Below are positions 1 to 6,969 of a stretch of DNA of 33,013 nucleotides, in pieces. Below the pieces are notes generated by a model. It saw nothing but the letters and a program-made list of their open reading frames with translations, was not told the DNA's origin and did not search any database. The position numbers and the translations under genes were made by a program. This DNA is from Gemmatimonadota bacterium. Lineage in GTDB: Bacteria; Latescibacterota; UBA2968. Each line of letters begins with the position of its first letter. The stretch's first letter is position 1. The DNA is taken from the NCBI GenBank assembly GCA_009838845.1, contig VXRD01000162.1:1-33013 (forward strand). The letters are read 5' to 3'.

Positions 1-25
1 AAATATCATATTAGGAGGTGGTGAG

Positions 26-1324
26 ATGATAATCAGTTTCTCAGTCGAAAACTGGATGTCTTTCCGCGACCCAACCACCTTTTCGATGGTTGCCAGCCGA
101 GAGCGTCAGCATGGAGAACGCGTTCCAAGGCTCGGCAAGTACCAAACGCGAGTTCTTCCGATTGCGGCAATTTATGGCGGCAATGCCTCTGGCAAGACTA
201 ATTTTTTTAAGGCTCTAAATTTTGCCAAGACGCTGGTTATTAAAGGTACCAGACCCGATAGCCTGATTCCAATTGAGACATTTCGATTGGATGTCGAGGG
301 GAGAAATCAGCCTTCTCGCTTCGCTTTTGAACTGCTGATTGACGAGACCATCTACGATTTTAGCTTTGCAGTGACTCAAAAGGTGGTACTGGAAGAAAGA
401 ATGGTTAAGATTACGAGTACTAGTGAAAAAGTGCTCTATGATCGACGAGACGGCAATCTCAGCTTTGACAAATCGCTCTCCAAAGACGATTTTTTCCCAT
501 TCGTTTTCAGGGGAACCCGGGACAATCAGCTTTTCTTGACCAACTCCGTATCCCAAAATATCAACGATTTCAGGCCAGTCTATGACTGGTTTGAGAATAC
601 GCTTGTACTGGTGGCACCCGACTCGCGGTTTGATCTTTTCGAGATATTTCTTGATGAGGGACATCCACTTTACACGGCAATGAACGAGATGTTGCCACGG
701 CTCGATACCGGAATTTCCCATCTTGGCAGTGAAGAAATTCCATTAGAAAATATATCGATTCCCGAGCCATTAAAGACCGAGCTTCAGGAAGAGGTCAAAG
801 AAGGCATGGCTGTTCGGTTGCTGATGGAACCGCAGACCAATCGCATCGTGGTTACTCGCAAGGATGGAGAGTTAATCGCAAAAAGGCCGGTCACTTTCCA
901 CCCAAAATCGGATGGTACAGAGGCCAGGTTTGAGATTTACCAGGAATCTGAAGGTTCGCAACGAGTTATCGATCTCCTGCCTGCCTTTCTCGAGCTTTCA
1001 GCGCAAGTGTCGCAGAAGGTCTATGTCATTGATGAGATAGACCGCAGTCTGCATCCCTTACTGATCCGCCAATTGCTTGATGAATACCTGTCCAATTGCT
1101 CTACGGAAACCCGAACACAACTGTTGCTGACGACCCATAATGTTATGCTGATGGACCAGCAGTTGTTGCGCCGAGACGAAATGTGGGTGACAGAACGGGA
1201 TGAGGCTGGCGTGTCGAGTCTGTTTTCTTTTAGCGAGTACAAAGATATTCGTTATGACAAGGATATTCGGAAAAGTTATTTGCAGGGGCGGATGGGAGGT
1301 ATCCCTCGCATCTCGCCAGGATGA
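26..1324 (+). CDS. AAA family ATPase, RloA-like (AAA_15/AAA_21 type)
   Basis: A cytosolic ATPase of the ABC/SMC-like AAA_15 class, usually found in restriction, anti-phage and abortive-infection loci. The start ([11 protein letters not shown]) is the usual first beta strand. Walker A GGNASGKT lies at about residues 51-58, Walker B VIDEID with D336/E337, and the switch histidine in TTHN at H371. The C-terminus ends in GRMGGIPRI, a signature of this ATPase family. The length of 432 aa fits. The start at 26 has a strong AGGAGGTG ribosome site. The next gene also encodes an ATPase, so the two may form one defence locus, but no RloB-like partner follows. A second member of the same family lies at 14601. 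The substrate is unknown; the family call is secure and the defence role is inferred. Confidence 0.85.
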   Translation: MIISFSVENWMSFRDPTTFSMVASRERQHGERVPRLGKYQTRVLPIAAIYGGNASGKTNFFKALNFAKTLVIKGTRPDSLIPIETFRLDVEGRNQPSRFAFELLIDETIYDFSFAVTQKVVLEERMVKITSTSEKVLYDRRDGNLSFDKSLSKDDFFPFVFRGTRDNQLFLTNSVSQNINDFRPVYDWFENTLVLVAPDSRFDLFEIFLDEGHPLYTAMNEMLPRLDTGISHLGSEEIPLENISIPEPLKTELQEEVKEGMAVRLLMEPQTNRIVVTRKDGELIAKRPVTFHPKSDGTEARFEIYQESEGSQRVIDLLPAFLELSAQVSQKVYVIDEIDRSLHPLLIRQLLDEYLSNCSTETRTQLLLTTHNVMLMDQQLLRRDEMWVTERDEAGVSSLFSFSEYKDIRYDKDIRKSYLQGRMGGIPRISPG

Positions 1325-1460
1325 TTATTTGCAAATCTTCATAATCCGGAGAAAATAGAGGAACGGACTGATGCCGTCGAGAAGACGTAGATTTCGCGCT
1401 GGCAGTCGAGGCAATCTGCGGCGCAGTTGCCGATTGGGTTGAAAACATTATTGGGGTTAT
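1325..1460 (+). other. Intergenic stretch with possible decayed coding remnant
   Basis: These 136 bases separate the two ATPase genes and hold no complete gene. Two short open stretches look protein-like: one in the frame of the upstream gene from 1328 to about 1389, and one from 1372 to the TGA at 1462-1464 that reads VDFALAVEAICGAVADW near its middle. They are joined by a -1 frame change. This could be the tail of a lost partner gene, but it is short and I do not recognise the family. Confidence 0.2.
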
Positions 1461-3251
1461 ATGATGCGGATAAAATTCGAACAACCTTACCTTTCGATAA
1501 AAAATCTTAATGAGATTGATTTACCAGATTTTACAATGCTGATTGGTCGAAATGGTGTTGGCAAGACACAACTACTTGAAGCGATAAAACAGGGGTATGT
1601 ATCTGTTGCGGGTATTTCAAGTTCGGAAATTGAAATGTACGATCTCGATTCCTTCAGGCTAACAGATTCGCGAGATGCAAATTGGGAAAGCTCTTCTTTT
1701 GCTTCACGAGTGGCAGAAAAATATTTCACACAAGGGGCTGATTTGGCACCCGTGAAAACAGCTAAAAAAATTTTTAAGCAAGTTATAAGCGATTTCGGAC
1801 TGATAGAGGGGTCCGATAGCCGTCGCCAATTTGAGGAAGAACTGAGAAATACAATTGTTGGAATGCAGGCATTTGGTGAATTTCCTATGGTAACGAGTGA
1901 CGATGCACTTTCCACTTACTGTGAACTAATAAAAAATAAAGTCATCAGTCCTCTGGAAGCAAGATATATCGTCACTTTAGCTATGAATTTGACAGGAAAA
2001 TTCCCACATGAAATCTGCCGAGACGATATTCTCTCTGCAGCGAACTTTCAAGGGAACTTTATCGAAAACACTCTAAATGAAGTATTTACGAGGTACAAAG
2101 TTGACCAGTTCTTATGGGCTCACACTGAGGGAGAGGAGGGTCCACTGAGCTTTCGAGACTTAATGTCGCAATACAGAAGAGAGAAAACACCCCCTTGGGA
2201 GACATTGCGAGAAAATTTGGACCAGATGCGCGAGGCTTCCGGGGATCCTGAACTATTCAATTTTGAATTTTCAGATCCGGAAGAAGACAGGATTAATTTT
2301 ACTGATCATTCGCAATATTCATTTAAAACAAAAATGACGAATCGAGCGACGGGAGAAAGCTACTCGGTTACAAATCTCTCATCTGGCGAAAAAATTCTGA
2401 TGTCGTTATTCTTAGCCACATTTAACCAGCGCATTGGCCGTCGCCAGCCCAAGCTCTTACTCTTGGATGAAGTAGATGTCGTACTTCATCCATCCATGAT
2501 TTCCGCGCTAATTACCGGCCTCAAGAACCTATTTGTTAAGAATGGGACGCGAGTCATAATGGCCACCCATTCAGTAACGACGGTTTCTATGTTGGAGGAA
2601 GGAGAGATTTTTCGCGTTTCTCGAAAGGACAACAAGGTTCATGTCTCGCCCGTGACGAAATCCGAAGCAGTTTCCGAACTATCCGAGGGTATTGCAACAA
2701 TAGATACCGGATTGAGAATTGCGTCGTCTAATGCTGCGCCGATCACAATTTTGACAGAAGGCAAAAACTCACTGCACCTCAAAAAATGGGCGAGCTTGTT
2801 CTATTCTGGAAAAGTTGATGTATTTGATGCTCTTCCTGACAAAACAGGTAAAGATCAGCTCAAAAGCTATGGTCAGCTTCTCGCGCATATGAAGACAAAT
2901 TCTCATTTTTTGATCGTTTGGGACTGTGATGCCAAAATTATCGCTCAGAAATTGACTGATGAACTACCCAAGACAGCGAATGTAACAGCTTTTGCGTTTG
3001 AAAAGCGGGAGAACAAAATTGTTTCAAAAGGTATAGAAAACCTATATGATGAGGAAGTTTTGGAGCCATTTTCAAATCTGGTTACAGAAGTATCAACGAG
3101 CAAGGAAGTTGCTCGTTCGTTCGACAATAGGAAAAAGACTGAATTCGCAGAACATATCTTTACCGATGGCATCGAAGATCATTTTCAACATTTTGACGAC
3201 CTTAAGTTGGTTGTAGAGGAAATATTGGAACAACTAAAAAATCAAAAATGA
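1461..3251 (+). CDS. OLD-family-like ATPase with C-terminal TOPRIM-like nuclease domain
   Basis: A two-domain protein of 596 aa. The N-terminal ABC-type ATPase has Walker A GRNGVGKT (29-36), the signature-like LSSGE (306-310), Walker B LLLLDEVD (D336/E337) and the switch histidine of ATHS (H370). The C-terminal part looks like a TOPRIM domain: ILTEGKNS with E433, then IVWDCDAK with D488 and D490, the expected Glu and DxD metal ligands. This order is that of OLD/GajA-type nucleases, which act in anti-phage defence by cutting DNA. No UvrD helicase (GajB) follows, so it is not a standard Gabija pair; it may be a stand-alone OLD protein or work with the ATPase upstream. The start is ATGATG with only a weak GGGG upstream. 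Its AT-rich codon use matches the accessory block. Confidence 0.8.
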   Translation: MMRIKFEQPYLSIKNLNEIDLPDFTMLIGRNGVGKTQLLEAIKQGYVSVAGISSSEIEMYDLDSFRLTDSRDANWESSSFASRVAEKYFTQGADLAPVKTAKKIFKQVISDFGLIEGSDSRRQFEEELRNTIVGMQAFGEFPMVTSDDALSTYCELIKNKVISPLEARYIVTLAMNLTGKFPHEICRDDILSAANFQGNFIENTLNEVFTRYKVDQFLWAHTEGEEGPLSFRDLMSQYRREKTPPWETLRENLDQMREASGDPELFNFEFSDPEEDRINFTDHSQYSFKTKMTNRATGESYSVTNLSSGEKILMSLFLATFNQRIGRRQPKLLLLDEVDVVLHPSMISALITGLKNLFVKNGTRVIMATHSVTTVSMLEEGEIFRVSRKDNKVHVSPVTKSEAVSELSEGIATIDTGLRIASSNAAPITILTEGKNSLHLKKWASLFYSGKVDVFDALPDKTGKDQLKSYGQLLAHMKTNSHFLIVWDCDAKIIAQKLTDELPKTANVTAFAFEKRENKIVSKGIENLYDEEVLEPFSNLVTEVSTSKEVARSFDNRKKTEFAEHIFTDGIEDHFQHFDDLKLVVEEILEQLKNQK

Positions 3252-3297
3252 ACGCAAAATTTCATGGAGTCCGTGGTTGGGATCACAAATTTTCTTA

Positions 3298-3428
3298 GGT
3301 AGTGTCTGAAAAGTCTAAATTTTCCTCTAAACCTATTTGGGCTATTCACCAAACCCTATAAAATAAGCTGTCTGATAAAATCGCTTACAGGTCATTTTAG
3401 GATCAAAAGTGACTTTTCAGACAGAACC
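3298..3428. mobile_element. MITE-like element with 18-bp terminal inverted repeats
   Basis: A non-coding segment of 131 bp is bounded by imperfect inverted repeats. The left end is 3298-3315 (GGTAGTGTCTGAAAAGTC); the right end is 3411-3428, whose reverse complement is GGTTCTGTCTGAAAAGTC, giving 16 of 18 identical. TA dinucleotides at 3296-3297 and 3429-3430 fit a TA target duplication, as in IS630/Tc1 and some IS5-group elements. It holds no ORF, so a transposase elsewhere must have moved it. It sits directly before the ribosome site of the gene at 3440. Confidence 0.75.
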
Positions 3429-3439
3429 TAGGAGAAGCT

Positions 3440-3880
3440 ATGGATGTTGAATGGATAGAAATCGCCGAGCCTGCCAATTATAATGGTTCTGCTGTATATG
3501 AGATACGCATCGTAGAGAGAGGAGAGCCAGCTATAATAGATAGATTTTTGGCTTCAGACGATAGAGGCATTATTTCAATTGGTATGACTACCATGATGGA
3601 GACTCGAAGACGTAAGTTCGTATCAGGGATGACCCGAGGAAGGGGCCATTCTGAGGGAAATCTGCTCTTTAGGATACGACAATTTGCGCCTTTTGATCAG
3701 AAGTTTCCCAAGCCAGTGCTTCAATACAAGTTCTTCAAGGTCAAATCAAAAGAGGAAGCCGATAGGATGGAGGGCCACCGCATCAAAGCATATGTGAGAA
3801 AATTCGGCGAAGTGCCACCTCTAAATAGTGCCATTCCAAAGCGATATGATGAGGACGGATGGCAGGAGGAATTAGGATAA
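3440..3880 (+). CDS. Small protein with GIY-YIG-like nuclease features
   Basis: The protein is 146 aa. Its layout resembles a GIY-YIG nuclease: a strand VYEIRI (19-24), then IISIGMT (44-50) in place of YIG-x-T, followed by an arginine cluster RRR (56-58), H70, then an acidic helix with E111 and a closing FGEVPPLNS segment with N129. The FGE-PPLN ending is typical of GIY-YIG proteins. The first motif is degenerate, so the call is a fold-level guess. The start has AGGAGA seven bases upstream, adjoining the right end of the MITE. Its stop overlaps the start of the next gene (TAATG), so the two are probably translated together. It could be a nicking enzyme, a homing-type remnant or a defence effector. 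Confidence 0.5.
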   Translation: MDVEWIEIAEPANYNGSAVYEIRIVERGEPAIIDRFLASDDRGIISIGMTTMMETRRRKFVSGMTRGRGHSEGNLLFRIRQFAPFDQKFPKPVLQYKFFKVKSKEEADRMEGHRIKAYVRKFGEVPPLNSAIPKRYDEDGWQEELG

Positions 3881-4518
3881 TGAAAAAAAAGGGATGCAAC
3901 TCATTTGATGATATGGATTGCTCAACGTCCAAACCTGTTGAAGAGTTCAATTGTAGTTCCAATAATAGAGGGCAAAGAGATTTGACTCTTGGTGCTCTTG
4001 TCTTCTATTACATTGATGAGCACAGGGATAGAATGAAGAGATACTTCAGACATTATAATCGGCAGACTCTAAATGATGCGATTAGAATTGCTGCGCTCTG
4101 CGTACTGCCTGGAGGAAAACGTCATGGACACCAAAGGAGAATAATACAGCCTGCACTTGATGAATCAGCAAGGAGACTCTTGGATGTTCAGGATGAAATT
4201 AAAATGTGCAGAGACTTTGAAGATTTGAGAGGTTTTGTAGATAGCACAATAAAGAATATCCGGGGCATTGGCACTCTGACTATTTATGACATATCACTGA
4301 GAATCGGAGCAAAACTTGGCTTATATCCCAAAGCTGTCTATCTGCACAGAGGAGTGATTAGTGGCGCAAAGGCTCTTGGGCTAAATTACAGGCAAAAATC
4401 AATACCAATTGAGGATATACCAGAGCCTATTTCGAGCAGTCTTGAGCCTTACGAAATTGAAGATTTTCTTTGTATCTGCAAAGAAGAGTTAGGGGATATA
4501 AGTCTCCAAAATACATAA
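3880..4518 (+). CDS. Uncharacterised protein with helix-hairpin-helix-like motif
   Basis: The protein has 212 aa from the ATG at 3880, which is preferred over an in-frame ATG at 3859 because GGAGG lies about ten bases before it and it overlaps the upstream stop codon. I do not recognise a named family. A helix-hairpin-helix-like segment, IKNIRGIGTLTIYDISLRIG, lies near residues 124-143, followed by GLYPKAVYLHRG. The GIG hairpin between amphipathic helices is of the sort that binds DNA backbone in glycosylases and structure-specific nucleases. The N-terminal 40 residues are polar and probably disordered. The tight coupling with the GIY-YIG-like gene suggests a two-part DNA-acting unit. No catalytic residues could be assigned. 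Confidence 0.65.
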   Translation: MKKKGCNSFDDMDCSTSKPVEEFNCSSNNRGQRDLTLGALVFYYIDEHRDRMKRYFRHYNRQTLNDAIRIAALCVLPGGKRHGHQRRIIQPALDESARRLLDVQDEIKMCRDFEDLRGFVDSTIKNIRGIGTLTIYDISLRIGAKLGLYPKAVYLHRGVISGAKALGLNYRQKSIPIEDIPEPISSSLEPYEIEDFLCICKEELGDISLQNT

Positions 4519-4579
4519 GCCCCATAACCGCTTCGGTGAGTGACCGGAGACCGATGTGCGAGTTTTAGTGCATCAGGAG

Positions 4580-4607
4580 TTGACAGATATCTGACAGGAG
4601 CTATATT
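4580..4607 (+). promoter_or_regulatory. Sigma70-type promoter giving a likely leaderless mRNA
   Basis: TTGACA (4580-4585), 16 bases, TATATT (4602-4607). A start site seven or eight bases after the -10 box falls on the ATG at 4615, and there is no well-placed ribosome site before that ATG (the AGGAG at 4596-4600 is inside the promoter spacer). The next gene would then be translated from a leaderless transcript. Confidence 0.6.
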
Positions 4608-4614
4608 TCTTTAT

Positions 4615-4947
4615 ATGTTAATTGCAAAAATTCCTGACGATGCCCTTGTTGTTCGTGGCGGTAAAAACCGACCAGAAGACATTCGACGTGGAAGCGGAAC
4701 ACATCCAGATGGGATCGCAGGCGTATCAGTAGAAAGTAGTGAAGGTGTATCCATCTCTGAATTGGCAAGGATGATTCCACATGGGCAAGTTGGCGTGACA
4801 ACCGTTGGTGAAATCCGAAAAGCTGGCGGTGATGTGGTGCGAACTTCTGGACGAAGCCCTTATCATGCGACATTGACAGGACTTACGTCCGAACAAATTA
4901 GTGAACTTTTTTTGCCAACAATTCCAAATCCCGCACGGGAGAAGTAA
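4615..4947 (+). CDS. Conserved hypothetical protein, first gene of a toxin-antitoxin-like pair
   Basis: The protein has 110 aa from the ATG at 4615; the open frame extends further 5' but through the promoter. It begins IPDDALVVRGGKNRPEDI and ends in LFLPTIPNP, with IPHGQVGVTTVGEIRKAGGD between. From memory, this is the pattern of a widespread conserved hypothetical family in cyanobacteria and other phyla, followed by a small protein like the next gene. No enzyme motif is certain. The VVRGG start and later VGVTT strand suggest a compact alpha/beta fold, perhaps a toxin, but this is inference. The downstream gene starts two bases after its stop, so they share a transcript ending at the hairpin at 5256. 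Confidence 0.75.
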   Translation: MLIAKIPDDALVVRGGKNRPEDIRRGSGTHPDGIAGVSVESSEGVSISELARMIPHGQVGVTTVGEIRKAGGDVVRTSGRSPYHATLTGLTSEQISELFLPTIPNPAREK

Positions 4948-4949
4948 AA

Positions 4950-5222
4950 ATGAAAAAATCAAGAGTATTCGCAGACTTTCACAACGCGGATGCACAAGGC
5001 AGGTTGCGTTTGAACTGCGTTGGGACCGTGGAAGACCTTACATGTCAGAAAATTGTTCTAAAAGAGGAGCAATCACTGATCCTTTATAGCGAAGATTTAG
5101 AAGTTGATGGTGTGGTTCGATACTCCAAAAAAGAAAATTTGTGGGTTGCTGTGATTGATTGGGATGCCATTCGAGAGGTTGTCCCTGTAGTGTCTCAAAC
5201 AGAACACCATAGCCCGGTTTGA
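4950..5222 (+). CDS. Conserved hypothetical small beta-rich protein, second gene of the pair
   Basis: The protein has 90 aa, acidic and beta-rich. It begins with the phrase FADFHNADAQGRLRLN and has YSEDLEVDGVVRYSKKENLW, an SH3-like strand pattern. GGGAG lies ten bases before the ATG, and only two bases separate it from the upstream stop. The pair order (larger protein first, small acidic protein second) fits a toxin followed by its antitoxin or immunity protein, though no function is proven. The last dozen residues (VVPVVSQTEHHSPV) look divergent. The family is remembered as a common companion of the upstream one; the role is unknown. Confidence 0.75.
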   Translation: MKKSRVFADFHNADAQGRLRLNCVGTVEDLTCQKIVLKEEQSLILYSEDLEVDGVVRYSKKENLWVAVIDWDAIREVVPVVSQTEHHSPV

Positions 5223-5255
5223 CAGCCTTCAAACCGTTCAATCGGATATTATTTT

Positions 5256-5289
5256 AAAGCCCAGCGGCCTTTTTAAACCGTTGGGCTTT
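5256..5289 (+). terminator. Hairpin terminator after the small-protein pair
   Basis: A 12-bp stem, AAAGCCCAGCGG pairing with CCGTTGGGCTTT with one G-T pair, closes a 10-base loop. Short AT-rich runs lie on both sides. It stands 33 bases after the stop at 5222 and probably ends the module. Confidence 0.6.
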
Positions 5290-5380
5290 AATTATTGGGG
5301 CTTCACTGGCGGCTTCAGTAGATTTGTCTCCAGGCATAAGAAGAGAGAACTTCAAGCAAAATCGGTCTTGATAAATTCCG

Positions 5381-5406
5381 ATTCTCAATGTATTCTGATT
5401 GAGAAT
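5381..5406. repeat. Small inverted repeat
   Basis: ATTCTCAAT (5381-5389) and ATTGAGAAT (5398-5406) are exact 9-bp inverted arms around an 8-base loop. They lie in a gene-free stretch (5290-5548) that otherwise holds only the REP-like pair that follows. Confidence 0.4.
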
Positions 5407-5425
5407 GCGATAAGGGCTGACTACT

Positions 5426-5502
5426 GGGGACGGCACAGGGGCCGTCCCCTACGACAATATTGTTAATCCGGTGTTTGTAGGGGCGACCCCCTGTGGTCGC
5501 CC
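5426..5502. repeat. Pair of REP-like palindromes in opposite orientation
   Basis: Unit 1 (5426-5449) is a hairpin with GGGGACGGC and GCCGTCCCC arms. Unit 2 (5477-5502) starts GTAGGGGCGACC and folds with GGTCGCCC. The reverse complement of unit 1 together with the bases after it begins GTAGGGGACGGCCCCTGTG, similar to unit 2, so the two are inverted copies of one repeat. The linker holds the palindrome ACAATATTGT. The arrangement is that of REP/BIME intergenic repeats. Confidence 0.65.
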
Positions 5503-5548
5503 GCTGATGTGATTTTACAGAGAGGTGAAACGTTCAGGGAGACAACAT

Positions 5549-6295
5549 ATGAAAAAAATTCTCATTACGGGCATGAGTGGGCTTATTGGCGGGGCTGTTC
5601 GCGAGCAGCTTGAGGGCAAGTATGAGCTTCGCGCGCTCAATCGCCGCGATGTGGCTGGTGTGGATTGTCGGCGGGCTGATATTTCGGATTTTGACGCGAT
5701 TTGTCCGGCGTTTGAGGGGGTTGATACGGTTGTGCATCTGGCTGCTGCGATTAGAAGCGATTTTGAGGGGTTTGTCGCGCACAATATCGTGGGGACTTAT
5801 AATGTTTTTGAAGCGGCGCTCCGCGCCGGGGTCAAGCGCGTTATTTTTGCGAGTAGCGGTTCGGTGACAGCGGGTTGGGAGAATGATTCGCCGTATGGTG
5901 CGATTGTGTCGGGGCGATACGATGAGGTGCCCGAGAGTTGGGATAAGTTTTCCCACAGGACGCCTACGCGCCCGCGTGGGATTTACGGTTGTACAAAGGT
6001 CTGGGGCGAGGCTTTGGCGCGGCATTATGCCGATAGTACGGATCTGTCTGTTATTTGTCTTCGCATTGGTGCAGTGAATGCCGAGGATCAGCCCAATGGT
6101 ACGCGCGGTTATTCTGTGTGGTGCAGTCAAAGTACGATTGCCGGCATGGTCGAGTCGTGTATTGAGGTGTCCGATGATCTCAAGTTTGATATTTTCTATG
6201 TGGTTTCGAATAACAAATACAGCTATCGGGATATGACGCATGCGCGCGATGTGCTGGGTTTTGAACCCGAGGGGGATGCGGAGGATTATCGCTGA
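5549..6295 (+). CDS. NAD-dependent epimerase/dehydratase (extended SDR)
   Basis: A Rossmann-fold sugar-nucleotide or related oxidoreductase of 248 aa. The glycine motif TGMSGLIGG (GxxGxxG at residues 8-14) is followed by DIS and HLAA cofactor contacts, and the active-site tyrosine and lysine lie in YGCTKVWGE. The start at 5549 is chosen because GGGAG precedes it and MKKILITG is the proper first strand; the in-frame ATG at 5525 adds eight unlikely residues. It is shorter than typical UDP-sugar epimerases (about 310 aa), nearer the uronate-dehydrogenase-like SDRs. Its TGA overlaps the next ATG, so it leads a three-gene operon. The substrate is unknown. Confidence 0.85.
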   Translation: MKKILITGMSGLIGGAVREQLEGKYELRALNRRDVAGVDCRRADISDFDAICPAFEGVDTVVHLAAAIRSDFEGFVAHNIVGTYNVFEAALRAGVKRVIFASSGSVTAGWENDSPYGAIVSGRYDEVPESWDKFSHRTPTRPRGIYGCTKVWGEALARHYADSTDLSVICLRIGAVNAEDQPNGTRGYSVWCSQSTIAGMVESCIEVSDDLKFDIFYVVSNNKYSYRDMTHARDVLGFEPEGDAEDYR

Positions 6296-6969
6296 TGTAC
6301 AGGACGATTTTTTTTGATGGGTATGGGACGCTTTTTGACAAGGCTTTTGATGCGCTGTATGAGACGTGTCAGATTATTGTCGATGATTTGCAGATCGATA
6401 TGAGTAAGGAGGCGTTTCTCGATCACTGGGATCGCTACTTTTTTCCTCTGTTGAGAGAGGGAGATTTTATCTCGTTTTGGGATGCGCATATTATTGGCCT
6501 GGAGAAGACGTTTGCCGATTTGAATGTGCGGGCGAATCCCGAGTCTTATACGGCAGGTCTTTTTGATGCTTTTGGCTGCGTGCCCGTTTTTTGCGATGTA
6601 AAACCCACTCTTGATGTTTTGTCCGATGTGAAAACCGGTGTGATTTCCAATGCGGATCACGGGCATCTCACGTCTGCTTTGCGTGCTAATGATCTGAGTT
6701 TTCCGGTTGTGGTCAGTTCGGAATCCACGCGGTGTTATAAGCCAAATCCCGATATTTTCTTTTCTGCTTTTGAGGCTCTCGGTGCCGATCCCGATCAGAC
6801 TTTGTATGTCGGCGATTCACAGGAGGACGATATTGTGGGTGCAAGGCGGGCTGGTATTTCCATTGCCTGGCTCAACCGGGATGGGGCTGTGCGGCGGGAC
6901 GATATTCCGGAGCCAGATTATGAGATTAGCAGTTTGTTGGAGTTGAGCGATATTTTGGGAGAGAAATGA
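6295..6969 (+). CDS. HAD-superfamily hydrolase (HAD-IA, haloacid-dehalogenase-like)
   Basis: The protein has 224 aa. Motif I is FFDGYGTLFD: nucleophile D8, and Y10 where phosphatases carry a second Asp. D-x-Y-G-T is the arrangement of L-2-haloacid dehalogenases and some other HAD-IA enzymes. Motif II is VISNAD, the motif III lysine is in CYKPNPDIF, and motif IV is YVGDSQEDD. An alpha-helical cap follows motif I. The missing second Asp makes a classical phosphatase role less certain, although many HAD-IA proteins annotated as phosphatases keep the Y. It overlaps both neighbours by a few bases and is co-translated with the SDR and PhyH genes. Confidence 0.85.
   Translation: MYRTIFFDGYGTLFDKAFDALYETCQIIVDDLQIDMSKEAFLDHWDRYFFPLLREGDFISFWDAHIIGLEKTFADLNVRANPESYTAGLFDAFGCVPVFCDVKPTLDVLSDVKTGVISNADHGHLTSALRANDLSFPVVVSSESTRCYKPNPDIFFSAFEALGADPDQTLYVGDSQEDDIVGARRAGISIAWLNRDGAVRRDDIPEPDYEISSLLELSDILGEK

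Noticed and set aside
1461-3251. Gabija (GajA) as the identity of the OLD-type protein
   Set aside because: No GajB-like UvrD helicase follows; the next gene is GIY-YIG-like beyond a MITE.
3859-3879. Earlier in-frame start (ATG at 3859) for the HhH-like gene
   Set aside because: The ATG at 3880 has GGAGG at the right distance and overlaps the upstream stop.
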